DNA of 64,000 bases from Vibrio sp. SCSIO 43136 (GCF_023716565.1 NZ_CP071848.1:1240001-1304000), one strand, 5' to 3'; counted from the first letter of the stretch, positions 36,958-46,831 are shown. The notes: a model not told the origin generated them from the letters alone. Numbers and translations are program-made.

Positions 36958-37242
36958 ATGGCAGTAACTCCAAAACATAGCGACGCAGGGTCAAAAAAAT
37001 ATGATCCGGGACAAGAGTTTAGTAGCGATCAGCGACATAGGTTTACCGAGATTGCCAACCAAGCGGCTGAGCGACGTGCTCAAAAAGAGGCGATGAATAA
37101 AGCCACTTTACCTAAAACTCACAACCACGAAGCTGATAAAAATGCCAAACCAAAACGACGCCGATCTGATTGGCCAAGAACCATAATCTGGACTTTCGTT
37201 TTGGGTGCATTGTGGTTATGGATCATGTTTATGACACGTTGA
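36958..37242 (+). CDS. Small tail-anchored membrane protein, unknown function
   Basis: A 94-residue protein. The first 70 residues are polar and highly charged, ending in KPKRRRSDW. A single C-terminal membrane helix follows (TIIWTFVLGALWLWIMFMTR), so the bulk would face the cytoplasm. The start is well supported by GGAGG at 36948-36952. A short inverted repeat GTATA/TATAC (36891-36909) and TATACT-like sequences mark the promoter area. I do not recognise the family. Confidence 0.75.
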   Translation: MAVTPKHSDAGSKKYDPGQEFSSDQRHRFTEIANQAAERRAQKEAMNKATLPKTHNHEADKNAKPKRRRSDWPRTIIWTFVLGALWLWIMFMTR

Positions 37243-37346
37243 TCGGACTCTTATCACGCCTACACAAATACCTCGCCACGCATGCCCAACGGGATTGAGC
37301 AGATGTCCTATACTGCTAATAACATTTCTGTTATTGGTGAACCGAC

Positions 37347-38522
37347 ATGGCTGATACAAACTTTCAGACCCAAAATTCTATCCCAGCCGAAGCCATAAAC
37401 GACTTTTTTGATGATTTCCGTGAGGCTCACGAGCAGTGTGAAATCTCGTTAATTGAACTGGAACATGACCCAAGTAATATCGACTTGCTTAATGCTTTGT
37501 TTCGCTCAGTGCATACGGTCAAAGGGAACTTGGTCTACGTTGGTATGACTTCTGTTACGCCCATTATCCAAAGCCTTGAAGATTTACTTGACTATATCCG
37601 CAATGGGCATTTGGAGTATGACAGCTTATTGTGTGATGTGATTCTGCTGACATTTGATAAAACTGAGCAGATGGTGCAGGCAAAAATAGAGAATTTACCT
37701 CCACCTATCTCGGTGGATTCGGTTGATGAAATTTGTGCCACTATTGCGATGATTGGTGATGTTGCACCGAAGGATAGGGCAAAGTACGTTGAAAAAGTGC
37801 TGGTACTTTATGACCCAGACGTTCAACTTACCGCCCCAAGAAACGAAGCGCCGTCTAAACAGTTACCTGAAGATCTTATTGCCTATCACGAGCCAAACAC
37901 GATGCAGTTTGCTCAGATAAGTGAGATTTTGACTGACCACAAAGTGAATATGGATGAAGATATTCATTTCTATATGAGTTTAATCACCCCTCTCGAAAAT
38001 CGCAGCCATTATTGGCGAGGCCGCACCGCAAGGCAGCTTTTCCTTGGAATGGAAATGAACCGAGCGGCAGGCTACCCCGTGGATAAAGAGCAACTAGCAG
38101 TGGCGGTGATGCTTCATGATATCGGCATGTCATTTTTACCCTTATCACTGCTCAATAAAAAAGGCACCATTACCGCTGAAGAACGTGAAGCGGTGCACCA
38201 CCATCCTCAATCGGGATACTTGTTGTTGAACGAGTCAATTCGTTGGCATGACGCTGCGGTGATGATCTTACAGCATCATGAGCAAGTCGATGGTTCTGGT
38301 TACCCAAGTCACTTGGAGCGAGACCAGATTTGTGAGGGGGCTAAGATATTATCAATAGTAGATACTTTCGACGCTAGAACTCACGAACGTGCTCATGTTA
38401 CTTTGCTTAAACGTCCACTGGTGCGAACCGTGATTGAAATTAACAATTACAAAGGTAAGCAGTTTGACCCCAAGTGGGTCGATGTATTTAATCAGGTAGC
38501 TAGGAACCTTTTCGGTTCGTAA
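37347..38522 (+). CDS. HPt domain fused to degenerate HD-GYP phosphodiesterase domain
   Basis: A 391-residue cytoplasmic protein. The N-terminal HPt domain (about 15-115) has the phospho-acceptor His at residue 56 in FRSVHTVKGN. The C-terminal HD-GYP domain (about 205-388) has HDIG (257-260), HHHPQSGYLLL and HHEQVDGSGYP (310-320), as in c-di-GMP phosphodiesterases. Two usual positions are changed: the early GH pair is GR (YWRGRTARQ), and HDIGK is HDIGM. Activity is therefore uncertain. Phosphotransfer to the HPt may control it; no cognate kinase is adjacent. The secreted protein gene follows after 17 bases. Confidence 0.88.
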   Translation: MADTNFQTQNSIPAEAINDFFDDFREAHEQCEISLIELEHDPSNIDLLNALFRSVHTVKGNLVYVGMTSVTPIIQSLEDLLDYIRNGHLEYDSLLCDVILLTFDKTEQMVQAKIENLPPPISVDSVDEICATIAMIGDVAPKDRAKYVEKVLVLYDPDVQLTAPRNEAPSKQLPEDLIAYHEPNTMQFAQISEILTDHKVNMDEDIHFYMSLITPLENRSHYWRGRTARQLFLGMEMNRAAGYPVDKEQLAVAVMLHDIGMSFLPLSLLNKKGTITAEEREAVHHHPQSGYLLLNESIRWHDAAVMILQHHEQVDGSGYPSHLERDQICEGAKILSIVDTFDARTHERAHVTLLKRPLVRTVIEINNYKGKQFDPKWVDVFNQVARNLFGS

Positions 38523-38539
38523 AGACAGGAGATCGATTG

Positions 38540-39073
38540 ATGGTCAGAATTGTGCGTCGCATAGGTATGTCGTTGTTTCTTCTTTTCTCACTATTTTACT
38601 CTTTTGTGGTCAGTGCTGAAGTTTCTCCGTTTACCGAGAAGCAAATAGTGGAAGAGTTGAAAGCTTATCCCGAGTACCGTAAAGCGCACGAACAAGCATT
38701 GGCTAAGGTGTTTGAAAGCGAGAATTGGCAAAGCCAACAGGTGTGGGATTTACAAACTGAGTACGTCAAGAAACTCGCCCAGACCTCAGTTATGTTGGAG
38801 TCATTCTATAATCAAACCCCTGTTGCCGATGTTCGTGCAACGACTGAGCGTGATATAGAAGGCATGACTTCTCATCTCAACTTTGTTTGGGGCAAGCTTG
38901 GCGGATATGGCACAGGGCTGACTGACGACAAATTTGAAATATCTGAGCACCACCTGGAAACACGAATTCTCTATCACGCTTTTCGTTTAATTGATTACGA
39001 TGACGATGATTCAATGGGCATCGATTTACATCAATGGTTACAATCCATCGGTGAAGAAGTCCCCCTAGGTTGA
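38540..39073 (+). CDS. Secreted protein of unknown function
   Basis: About 177 residues with an N-terminal signal peptide (VRRIGMSLFLLFSLFYSFVV, then SAEV). The mature part is helical and acidic and includes the run DYDDDDS near the C-terminus, possibly metal-binding. ATG at 38540 is preferred to TTG at 38537; AGGAG at 38526-38530 serves it. It is likely co-transcribed with the HPt-HD-GYP gene, so it may work in the same signalling path. I do not recognise the family. Confidence 0.72.
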   Translation: MVRIVRRIGMSLFLLFSLFYSFVVSAEVSPFTEKQIVEELKAYPEYRKAHEQALAKVFESENWQSQQVWDLQTEYVKKLAQTSVMLESFYNQTPVADVRATTERDIEGMTSHLNFVWGKLGGYGTGLTDDKFEISEHHLETRILYHAFRLIDYDDDDSMGIDLHQWLQSIGEEVPLG

Positions 39074-39151
39074 TGTCAAACAATAGCCGCTGATTTATCA
39101 CTAAAAACTTATTGCGTTTACTGTTAGTTAAGTGATATTCTCCGCGGCAAT

Positions 39152-39290
39152 CTCAACTCGTTTTTGAGGGAAACGCACAGTGACCATTCAAGCTGATTGT
39201 GACACTGTGTAGGGTAGGTACTAAGCCGGTTGGTGGCTTAGTAGACGGGATACCAGTAACGCTAAGCGTTGCTTCGATAGGAAGCCCAAC
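39152..39290 (+). ncRNA. Candidate structured leader RNA of the norspermidine genes
   Basis: Successive stems can be drawn: CTCAA/TTGAG (39152-39156, 39164-39168); CACAGTG/CACTGTG (39176-39182, 39203-39209); a perfect 9-bp stem TACTAAGCC/GGCTTAGTA (39219-39227, 39235-39243), itself inside GGTA/TACC; AACGC/GCGTT (39258-39262, 39266-39270); and GCTTC/GAAGC (39271-39275, 39281-39285) extended by GTTG/CAAC. The last two cannot form fully together, which suggests a switch. The AGGA at 39279-39282 could serve the short ORF at 39291. No riboswitch class that I know matches. Confidence 0.5.
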
Positions 39291-39362
39291 ATGATCACTT
39301 TCACTTTACTATTTCAAATCAGCTCTGTTCTCCCTAACTGCAGTATCATCACTGAGCCTTGA
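39291..39362 (+). CDS. Possible leader peptide (23 codons)
   Basis: ATG at 39291 opens a 23-codon frame with the product MITFTLLFQISSVLPNCSII followed by TEP, ending TGA at 39360-39362. AGGA lies 9-12 bases upstream, inside the last stem of the leader, so folding would control its translation. Its position resembles leader peptides that sense metabolites by ribosome stalling. Coding status is unproven. Confidence 0.35.
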   Translation: MITFTLLFQISSVLPNCSIITEP

Positions 39363-39519
39363 TCTGTAGCTATTCAAATATTCTCTAGCATATTCAGCTA
39401 ACCCGAGCCTGTAACTTGTACGTTTCAGGTGAACTTTTGCTATGCGCATTTTTTATGTTTAACGCTTTAAGAAAAGTGCGTGCGGTCATTTCCTGACCCA
39501 GTTTTGAGGTTTAAAACTC

Positions 39520-42396
39520 ATGAGTTCAATATTTGAAGTGGAAGCGAACCAGGCTTTCGGCCCGTTCGTTTCAGAAATCCCTCACCTTGAGGCTTGCTAC
39601 GATCTAACACCAGACCAAGTACTGATAGAGCAGCAAGATCACGAATCTGCAGTTCGTTCTTATCCTCGCCGTTTGCCTATCGCAATTAACCGAGCGCATG
39701 GTGCTTTGGTGGAAGATACGCGCGGCCAACTGTTTCTTGACTGCCTTGCCGGAGCAGGCACCTTGGTGCTTGGCTATAACCACCCAGAAATCAATCAGGC
39801 GTTAAAAGATCAGCTAGACAGTGGTTTGCCTTACCAGACGCTAGACATCACCACTCAAGCGAAAGATAACTTTATTAAGCGAGTTAAACGTTTTTTGCCA
39901 GCTGAACTTGGTGATAACTCTGTGCTGCAATTTTGTGGTCCATCTGGAGCCGATGCGGTAGAAGCGGCTATCAAGCTGGCGAAGCAAACCACAGGCCGAA
40001 ACACCATGATCGCTTTTAGAGGCGCATATCATGGCATGACCAATGGCACTATGGGCATGATGGGTAACCTTGGCACAAAAGCTCGCCGTACTGGCTTGAT
40101 GTCAGATGTGCATTTTATGCCTTTCCCGTACAGCATGCGTTGCCCGTTTGGCATCGGTGGTGATCAAGGGGCGAGAGCGGGTATTCGCTATATTGAACGT
40201 ATGCTAAATGATGATGAAGCGGGCATTATGAAGCCAGCCGCAATCGTTGTAGAGCCAGTTCAAGGTGAAGGTGGTGTGATCCCTGCGCCTGCATTTTGGC
40301 TAAAAGAACTACGTCGTATCTGTGATGAACATCAGATCTTATTGATTCTTGACGAAATTCAGTGTGGTGTGGGCAAAACAGGCCACAATTTTGCTTTTGA
40401 AGAAGCAGGTATCGTTCCTGACATCCTTTGCTTGTCGAAAGCCATTGGTGGCGGTCTGCCAATGTCACTTCTCGTGATCAAGAAGCAATTCGATACATGG
40501 AATGCGGGTGAGCATACTGGCACATTCCGTGGTAACCAATTGGCTATGGTGTCTGGTGCTAAGGCGTTAGAGATCATTGAGCGTGATAACTTGGTAGAGC
40601 ATGCTCGTGATGCAGGCCAATATCTTCGCCAAGGCCTTGAGCGTATCGCTTCAAAAGTGAACTGTATTGGTGAGGTACGTGGTAAAGGTTTGATGCTTGG
40701 TGTCGAAATTGTTGCGCCAAACGGTGACAAGAACAAATTTGGTGAACGCCAGTCTGATGGCGCACTAACACTTGCGATTCAACGTGCAGCGCTAGAGCGT
40801 GGCTTGATGGTTGAAAAGGGTGGTCGAGATGGTTCGGTAATCCGCTTCCTCCCACCAGTGATCATCAGCTACAAGCAGCTAGATTTTGCGCTAAAAGTGA
40901 TGGAAGATGCGATCATCGCAGCCGGTGGCGGTATTAACACTCAAACCGAAAGCCCTTGGCAGCAGCACTTTGTGCATACTGGTGAGCAAGGCGCTGATGG
41001 CTTTGCAGAAGTCATGCACCACACGACGCACGTGATGAAACAAATCTTTGAGCAAGTGGATAAGCCGTACACAGGGCTTGAGCCTAACTTGCTTGAAGCG
41101 CAAATCCAAGCGGTGAATCTTGATACTGGTAATGCCAGTCTGAAACAGATCATTGACGAAACTTCCGATCTAGTCGTGAAGAACTCTATCTTTACTCAAC
41201 ACCCTAACTGTATTGCTCACTTACATACACCACCGCTGATGCCTGCTATTGCAGCAGAAGCGATGATCGCCGCACTTAACCAGTCGATGGATTCTTGGGA
41301 CCAAGCATCTTCCGCAACTTACGTTGAGCAGCGTGTGGTGGATTGGCTATGTGATAAGTACGAGCTAGGCGCAGATGCGGACGGTATCTTTACCAGTGGC
41401 GGTACTCAAAGTAACCAAATGGGCTTACTTTTGGCTCGCGACTGGATTGCAGATAAGCGCTCTGGTCATTCGATCCAAAAACTGGGCTTACCAGATTACG
41501 CAGATAAGCTACGCATCATCTGTTCAAACAAATCGCACTTTACTGTTCAGAAATCTGCTTCTTGGATGGGGTTAGGTGAGCGTGCGGTGTTGTGTGTTGA
41601 TACCCTGCCTAACGGCACTATGGACACCAGCAAACTTGAGCAAGTAATTCTTGATGCCAAAGCACAAGGCCTTATCCCATTTGCGATCGTGGGCACGGCG
41701 GGTACTACCGATCATGGTGCGATTGATGATCTTAACGCAATCGCTGATGCAGCTCAGCAGCACGATTTGTGGATGCACGTCGACGGCGCTTATGGTGGTG
41801 CATTGATTCTGAGCAGCCACAAAGAGCGACTAGCAGGCATTGAGCGTGCTGATTCGGTGAGTGTGGACTTCCATAAGCTCTTCTATCAAACGATCAGTTG
41901 CGGTGCAGTGTTACTGAAAGATAAAGCAAACTTCAAACACTTGCTGCATCATGCCGATTACCTCAACCGTGAGCACGATACTCTGCCAAACTTAGTCGAT
42001 AAGTCGATGGCGACCACCAAGCGTTTTGACGCATTAAAAGTGTTCATGACGATGCAAAGTGTCGGGCCGAAGGCGCTAGGTGGTATGTATGATCACTTGA
42101 TTGAGCAGACCCAACAAGTCGCACATCTTGTGGCAACACATGAAGGGTTCGAACTGCTTGCTAAACCAAGCTTGTCCACTGTGTTGTTCCGTTGTGTTGG
42201 TCAAGGGGATCTCGACAAATTAAACCAAGACGTCCGTTTGGAGGCCTTGGTAAGAGGTGTCGCTGTTCTAGGCGAAACCACAGTGGACGGAAAATCCGCC
42301 CTGAAATTTACTATTTTGAATCCTTGTCTTGCGATGAAGGATTTCGAAAAACTATTAACTGACATTAACCAACTAGCTCTAGAGCTAGCAAAATAA
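39520..42396 (+). CDS. Fused diaminobutyrate aminotransferase / diaminobutyrate decarboxylase
   Basis: A 958-residue bifunctional enzyme. Residues about 1-470 are a class III aminotransferase that makes 2,4-diaminobutyrate from aspartate semialdehyde; its PLP lysine is in LCLSKAIGGGLPMSL. Residues about 500-958 are a group II PLP decarboxylase that gives 1,3-diaminopropane; its lysine is in SVSVDFHKLFYQT, with HVDGAYGGAL. This fusion is the known first gene of the vibrio norspermidine pathway (VC1625 in V. cholerae). The two halves join in one frame with no sign of a sequencing fusion. The next gene starts 12 bases later. Confidence 0.95.
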   Translation: MSSIFEVEANQAFGPFVSEIPHLEACYDLTPDQVLIEQQDHESAVRSYPRRLPIAINRAHGALVEDTRGQLFLDCLAGAGTLVLGYNHPEINQALKDQLDSGLPYQTLDITTQAKDNFIKRVKRFLPAELGDNSVLQFCGPSGADAVEAAIKLAKQTTGRNTMIAFRGAYHGMTNGTMGMMGNLGTKARRTGLMSDVHFMPFPYSMRCPFGIGGDQGARAGIRYIERMLNDDEAGIMKPAAIVVEPVQGEGGVIPAPAFWLKELRRICDEHQILLILDEIQCGVGKTGHNFAFEEAGIVPDILCLSKAIGGGLPMSLLVIKKQFDTWNAGEHTGTFRGNQLAMVSGAKALEIIERDNLVEHARDAGQYLRQGLERIASKVNCIGEVRGKGLMLGVEIVAPNGDKNKFGERQSDGALTLAIQRAALERGLMVEKGGRDGSVIRFLPPVIISYKQLDFALKVMEDAIIAAGGGINTQTESPWQQHFVHTGEQGADGFAEVMHHTTHVMKQIFEQVDKPYTGLEPNLLEAQIQAVNLDTGNASLKQIIDETSDLVVKNSIFTQHPNCIAHLHTPPLMPAIAAEAMIAALNQSMDSWDQASSATYVEQRVVDWLCDKYELGADADGIFTSGGTQSNQMGLLLARDWIADKRSGHSIQKLGLPDYADKLRIICSNKSHFTVQKSASWMGLGERAVLCVDTLPNGTMDTSKLEQVILDAKAQGLIPFAIVGTAGTTDHGAIDDLNAIADAAQQHDLWMHVDGAYGGALILSSHKERLAGIERADSVSVDFHKLFYQTISCGAVLLKDKANFKHLLHHADYLNREHDTLPNLVDKSMATTKRFDALKVFMTMQSVGPKALGGMYDHLIEQTQQVAHLVATHEGFELLAKPSLSTVLFRCVGQGDLDKLNQDVRLEALVRGVAVLGETTVDGKSALKFTILNPCLAMKDFEKLLTDINQLALELAK

Positions 42397-42407
42397 GGGT
42401 AACCCGA

Positions 42408-43652
42408 ATGGCAATCTTACAAATTGGTGCTGGTGGTGTTGGCTGGGTTGTGGCGCATAAAGCGGCACAAAACAACGACGTATTAGGTGACATCACTATC
42501 GCATCACGTACTGTTGGCAAGTGTGAAAAAATCATCGAATCCATCAAGAAGAAAGACAACTTGAAAGATGCTTCGAAGAAACTTGAAGCACGCGCAGTGG
42601 ATGCTGACGACGTTGATGCACTCGTTGCTCTTATTAAAGAAGTACAGCCAGATCTAGTGATCAACGCTGGTCCTCCGTGGGTAAACATGACCATCATGGA
42701 AGCGTGTTACCAAGCAAAAGTATCTTACCTAGATACTTCTGTGGCGGTTGACCTATGCTCTGAGGGCCAACAGGTACCACAAGCATACGATTGGCAGTGG
42801 GGCTACCGTGAGAAGTTCAAGGAAGCGGGCATCACAGGTATTCTAGGCGCAGGTTTCGATCCTGGCGTAGTGAGTGTGTTTGCGGCTTACGCTGTTAAGC
42901 ACCTATTCGATGAAATCGATACTATCGACGTAATGGATGTGAACGCAGGTGATCACGGTAAGAAGTTTGCGACCAACTTCGACCCAGAAACCAACATGCT
43001 TGAGATCCAAGGCGACTCTTTCTACTGGGAAAACGAAGAGTGGAAACAAGTGCCTTGTCACTCTCGTATGCTTGAGTTTGATTTCCCGAACTGTGGCAGC
43101 CATAAAGTTTACTCAATGGCACACGATGAAGTTCGCTCGATGAAAGAGTTCATCCCAGCGAAACGCATTGAGTTCTGGATGGGCTTTGGTGACAAATACC
43201 TAAACTACTTCAACTGTATGCGTGATATCGGTCTACTAAGCCCTGATCCACTAACGCTGCACGACGGTACAGTAGTTCAACCACTACACGTACTAAAAGC
43301 ACTTCTGCCTGACCCAACGTCTCTAGCGCCGGGTTACACAGGTCTAACTTGTATCGGTACTTGGGTACAAGGTAAGAAAGATGGTAAAGAGCGTAGCGTA
43401 TTTATCTACAACAACGCTGACCACGAAGTAGCATACAAAGATGTTGAGCACCAAGCGATCTCTTACACCACTGGTGTACCAGCAATCACTGCGGCACTTC
43501 AGTTCTTCCGTGGCGAGTGGGCTGACAAAGGCGTGTTCAACATGGAACAGCTAGACCCAGATCCGTTCCTAGCAACCATGCCTGAGATCGGTCTAGATTG
43601 GCACGTTCAAGAGCTTGAGCCGGGTCAACCGACGATTCATAAGCTTAAGTAA
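42408..43652 (+). CDS. Carboxynorspermidine dehydrogenase (synthase)
   Basis: A 414-residue saccharopine-dehydrogenase-like enzyme. It starts MAILQIGAGGVGWVVAHKAA, a Rossmann fold for NADPH. PDLVINAGPPWVNMTIMEAC and GILGAGFDPGVVSVFAAYAV are family motifs. It condenses 1,3-diaminopropane and aspartate semialdehyde to carboxynorspermidine; with putrescine it can give carboxyspermidine. Adjacent to the diaminobutyrate fusion and nspC, as in V. cholerae. A hairpin terminator follows, so nspC may also have its own promoter. Confidence 0.94.
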   Translation: MAILQIGAGGVGWVVAHKAAQNNDVLGDITIASRTVGKCEKIIESIKKKDNLKDASKKLEARAVDADDVDALVALIKEVQPDLVINAGPPWVNMTIMEACYQAKVSYLDTSVAVDLCSEGQQVPQAYDWQWGYREKFKEAGITGILGAGFDPGVVSVFAAYAVKHLFDEIDTIDVMDVNAGDHGKKFATNFDPETNMLEIQGDSFYWENEEWKQVPCHSRMLEFDFPNCGSHKVYSMAHDEVRSMKEFIPAKRIEFWMGFGDKYLNYFNCMRDIGLLSPDPLTLHDGTVVQPLHVLKALLPDPTSLAPGYTGLTCIGTWVQGKKDGKERSVFIYNNADHEVAYKDVEHQAISYTTGVPAITAALQFFRGEWADKGVFNMEQLDPDPFLATMPEIGLDWHVQELEPGQPTIHKLK

Positions 43653-43675
43653 GTTTATTGCTTTTGATGTGATAA

Positions 43676-43701
43676 AAGGGAGCATGGTTTGCTCCCTTTT
43701 T
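43676..43701 (+). terminator. Terminator between the dehydrogenase gene and nspC
   Basis: AAGGGAGCA pairs with TGCTCCCTT and runs into a U tract. It splits the pathway genes into two units, or gives partial readthrough to nspC, which starts about 140 bases later. Confidence 0.85.
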
Positions 43702-43839
43702 AATCGAGATAGCTACATACACGTTGGCATTGATTATTTTCTATTTTGTAACTCACTTCGTTCAGACAAGACAAAATATAAAATAACCAATACCAACTCT
43801 ACTTGATTGTTTTCTTTAGAGATTGCTGAGTGTGCACAA

Positions 43840-44979
43840 ATGACATTTAATAAAGAAGAACTAAAAACCCCATTTTTCATGATCAACGAAGACAAGTTGG
43901 TCCAAAACCTTGAGAAAGCGAAGCAGCTCAAGGAGATCTCTGGCGCTAAGTTAGTGCTTGCTCTGAAGTGCTTCTCAACTTGGGGCGTGTTTGACATCAT
44001 CAAACCATACCTTGACGGCACCACCAGTAGTGGCCCATTTGAAGTCAAGCTGGGTTACGAAACCTTCGGTGGTGAAACGCATGCATACAGCGTAGGTTAC
44101 AGTGAAGATGACGTACGAGAAGTAGCGGATATCTGTGACAAGATGATTTTCAACTCACAGAGCCAACTGGCTGCATACCGTCATATCGTTGAAGGTAAGG
44201 CATCTCTTGGCCTGCGTTTAAACCCGGGTGTAAGCTACGCAGGTCAAGACCTTGCAAACCCGGCGCGCAAGTTTTCTCGCCTTGGTGTGCAAGCAGATCA
44301 CATCAAGCCAGAAGTATTTGATAGCCTTGATGGTGTTATGTTCCACATGAACTGTGAGAACAAAGATGTTGATGCATTTATCAATCTACTGGGTTCGATT
44401 TCAGAGCAGTTCGGCGAATATCTAAATAAGCTAGATTGGGTTAGCTTGGGTGGCGGCATATTCTTCACATGGCCGGGTTACAACATCGAGAAACTGGGTA
44501 ATGCGTTAAAAGCATTCTCGGACAAACACGGTGTGCAGCTATACCTTGAGCCGGGTGAGGCGATCATTACTAAGACTACCGATCTTGTGGTGACCGTGGT
44601 TGATGTCGTTGAGAACGTCAAAACTACCGCTATCGTTGACTCTGCAACAGAAGCGCACCGCCTAGACACGCTTATCTATGATGAACCAGCATCGATTCTA
44701 GAAGCTTCTGAAAACGGTGAATACGACTACGTGATCGGCTCTTGTTCATGTCTAGCGGGCGATCAGTTCTGTGAAGCAAGCTTTGATAAGCCGCTTGAGA
44801 TTGGTCAGCGTCTGCATGTAATGGATAGTGCGGGTTACACCATGGTGAAGCTCAATTGGTTTAACGGTCTACGTATGCCATCGGTATATTGCGAACGCTC
44901 AAACGGTGAGATTCAAAAGCTCAACGAGTTTGACTACGACGACTTTAAACGTTCACTTTCACAGTGGTCGGTTAAATAA
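43840..44979 (+). CDS. nspC: Carboxynorspermidine decarboxylase
   Basis: A 379-residue PLP enzyme of the alanine racemase-like (fold III) decarboxylase group. It makes norspermidine from carboxynorspermidine; norspermidine promotes biofilm in V. cholerae via NspS-MbaA. The PLP lysine is in [26 protein letters not shown] and LEPGEAI bind the cofactor phosphate, and [14 protein letters not shown] holds the catalytic Cys region. I start it at ATG 43840 because [20 protein letters not shown] fits the known protein; the upstream TTG at 43807 adds 11 unlikely residues. A strong terminator follows. Confidence 0.94.
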   Translation: MTFNKEELKTPFFMINEDKLVQNLEKAKQLKEISGAKLVLALKCFSTWGVFDIIKPYLDGTTSSGPFEVKLGYETFGGETHAYSVGYSEDDVREVADICDKMIFNSQSQLAAYRHIVEGKASLGLRLNPGVSYAGQDLANPARKFSRLGVQADHIKPEVFDSLDGVMFHMNCENKDVDAFINLLGSISEQFGEYLNKLDWVSLGGGIFFTWPGYNIEKLGNALKAFSDKHGVQLYLEPGEAIITKTTDLVVTVVDVVENVKTTAIVDSATEAHRLDTLIYDEPASILEASENGEYDYVIGSCSCLAGDQFCEASFDKPLEIGQRLHVMDSAGYTMVKLNWFNGLRMPSVYCERSNGEIQKLNEFDYDDFKRSLSQWSVK

Positions 44980-44982
44980 TAA

Positions 44983-45017
44983 AAGGCCTTGGCGCTGTGA
45001 ACGCCAAGGCCTTTTTT
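44983..45017. terminator. Terminator after nspC, also serves the chemoreceptor gene
   Basis: A 12-bp G/C-rich stem AAGGCCTTGGCG/CGCCAAGGCCTT is flanked by A and T runs, so it works on both strands. It separates nspC from the convergent chemoreceptor gene. Confidence 0.93.
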
Positions 45018-45033
45018 CTATGTGCTAGTGTGG

Positions 45034-46644
45034 TTATGCAAGCTTGAATGAAGCTAACTTGTCATCAAGCGCTCGAGACATGTCCGCAAGTGTCACACTC
45101 TCAGTGGCGAGGAAGTTGGCTGCTTCTGACATCTCTACCGCAGAGTCGTTAATCATACTGACATTCCGATTCATCTCTTCCGCAACCATACTTTGCTCTT
45201 CAGCTGCCGTCGCAATTTGAATCGATTTATCGCGAGCCAACTCAATGTGACTGACGATGGTAGAGAGATCGTCACCACAGTGAATGGCACTATCCACACT
45301 GGTGTTAGCCAGTTTTTGGCTACTTTCCATCACGTTTGATGTTTGGATCGCCAAATTTTGAAGGTTCTGAATAGTGGAGTGGATCTCATCAGTAGAATGG
45401 TGAGTTCTACTGGCAAGGTTTCTTACTTCGTCGGCGACGACAGCAAAGCCTCGGCCTTGCTCACCCGCTCGAGCAGCCTCAATAGCAGCATTCAAGGCAA
45501 GCAGGTTAGTTTGCTCCGAGATGCTTGAGATAACGTTGGTCACCTCACTAATTTGCAATACACCATCTTTAAGCTTGTGAACATAATCCGAGGCCTGATC
45601 GAGTTCATTGGTGAGTGCTTTGATGTTGGAAATGCTGTCATCCACATCTTTGTCACCAACACTAGCTTCATCAGTTGCTTGGGTAGTATCTCGGGCGGAC
45701 TGTTCTGCGTGGTTTGCCACATCTGCGATGGTGGCGCTCATCTCATTCATAGCAGTCGAAAGCTGATTGAGCTGGTCTTGCTGGCTCACCACAGCTTGAC
45801 TTGTCTCCTCTGCGGAAGAAGAGATTCGACTGGCTGCATCGGAAAGTACTGCCGCAGAGTGTACTGATTCCGTTAAAGCGTCTCGGACAGAGGAGATACT
45901 CATATTGATGTGATTGGCTAGCACACCTATTTCATCCTTGCCATGCACAGGAATGGTTTGCGATAGATCCCCTTGGGCGACATTTTGCATTGCCGACTTG
46001 ATCAGTTCGATAGGGTTAATGATCGAGCGGCTGATGATATACCCAAGTCCTGCCAGTAGTGCAACCACCAGTGTAGTTGCTAAGGCCATCTCTTTGAGTA
46101 ACTGATTGGTTGCTTGCTCGATGTCATCCATCAACATCCCTGAACCGAATATCCAGCCCCACGGCGCATAGCCATAGACAAATGACATTTTGTCCGCTGG
46201 AGCTCCGGTGCTGTTTTTCCATTCATAGGTTACCGTGCCTTGCTGGCCATTTTTTCCAGTATCTACCATGTTAAACCAGGCTTGGTCAGCTTTGTTTTGC
46301 CGTGAGGTGCCTAGTTGCTGTCCTATCAACTTATTATCTGGGTGGATTTTCACCACTCTTGATTCATTGATGGCAAATACATAGTTATTGCCGTCATAGC
46401 GCATCGCTTGCACCAGTTCAGTGGCTTTCGCTTTCGCCTCTTCCTGTGGCAGTGTTGCGTCTAACAGTTTGATTTGGTGAAGTGTTGCGGTAACAACAGC
46501 GTTGAGCAGGTGTTCTTTTTCATCGATGAGATTTTGTTTGAGGGTTTGTGAGGCGAGCATAAGCATTGCCAAGATCCCCAATATCGCAACCACAACCATG
46601 AGTGCCAGCTTACGACTGACATTGATGTTTTCTAGCTTGAACAT
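45034..46644 (-). CDS. Methyl-accepting chemotaxis protein with single Cache domain
   Basis: A 536-residue chemoreceptor. A first membrane segment ([20 protein letters not shown]), a periplasmic sCache_2 domain (about 35-180, with [20 protein letters not shown] and [20 protein letters not shown]), a second membrane segment (about 187-208) and a HAMP domain follow. The cytoplasmic signalling helix pair contains the tip [20 protein letters not shown]. There is no C-terminal CheR/B pentapeptide. sCache domains often bind small carboxylates; the ligand is unknown. It stands alone. Confidence 0.94.
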   Translation of the reverse strand: MFKLENINVSRKLALMVVVAILGILAMLMLASQTLKQNLIDEKEHLLNAVVTATLHQIKLLDATLPQEEAKAKATELVQAMRYDGNNYVFAINESRVVKIHPDNKLIGQQLGTSRQNKADQAWFNMVDTGKNGQQGTVTYEWKNSTGAPADKMSFVYGYAPWGWIFGSGMLMDDIEQATNQLLKEMALATTLVVALLAGLGYIISRSIINPIELIKSAMQNVAQGDLSQTIPVHGKDEIGVLANHINMSISSVRDALTESVHSAAVLSDAASRISSSAEETSQAVVSQQDQLNQLSTAMNEMSATIADVANHAEQSARDTTQATDEASVGDKDVDDSISNIKALTNELDQASDYVHKLKDGVLQISEVTNVISSISEQTNLLALNAAIEAARAGEQGRGFAVVADEVRNLASRTHHSTDEIHSTIQNLQNLAIQTSNVMESSQKLANTSVDSAIHCGDDLSTIVSHIELARDKSIQIATAAEEQSMVAEEMNRNVSMINDSAVEMSEAANFLATESVTLADMSRALDDKLASFKLA

Positions 46645-46831
46645 GACGTTTCCACCTTTTTATTCCATTAAATACGGCCAGAGGTGTTTTATAAATATTA
46701 TGTGTGCATTCAAGATGCACTGATTCAAGCATGGAAGAGTAATTAAGGGGTTGCTGAAGCAATCGTTCGATATGTGTTAAAGGTCATATTGTTTGAACCA
46801 ATGTATGAAAAGTGACTTGCTTTTAAGACTG

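Larger units (their letters stand above)
39074..39519 (+). other. Long upstream region of the norspermidine genes
   Basis: About 450 bases between the secreted-protein gene and the aminotransferase/decarboxylase. It holds a cluster of strong stem-loops (39152-39290), a short ORF (39291-39362) and more stems downstream: CCTGTAAC/GTTTCAGG at about 39411-39430, and CGCATTTTT pairing with AAAAGTGCG at about 39450-39482. The ribosome site TTGAGG lies before ATG 39520. Such a long, folded leader suggests post-initiation control. Confidence 0.65.

Noticed and set aside
39520..42396. Fused aminotransferase/decarboxylase as an assembly error
   Set aside because: The frame is continuous, the joint is clean, and this fusion is the normal state in vibrios.
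45034..46644. CheR/CheB tether pentapeptide on the chemoreceptor
   Set aside because: The C-terminus ends in [10 protein letters not shown], with no NWETF-like motif.
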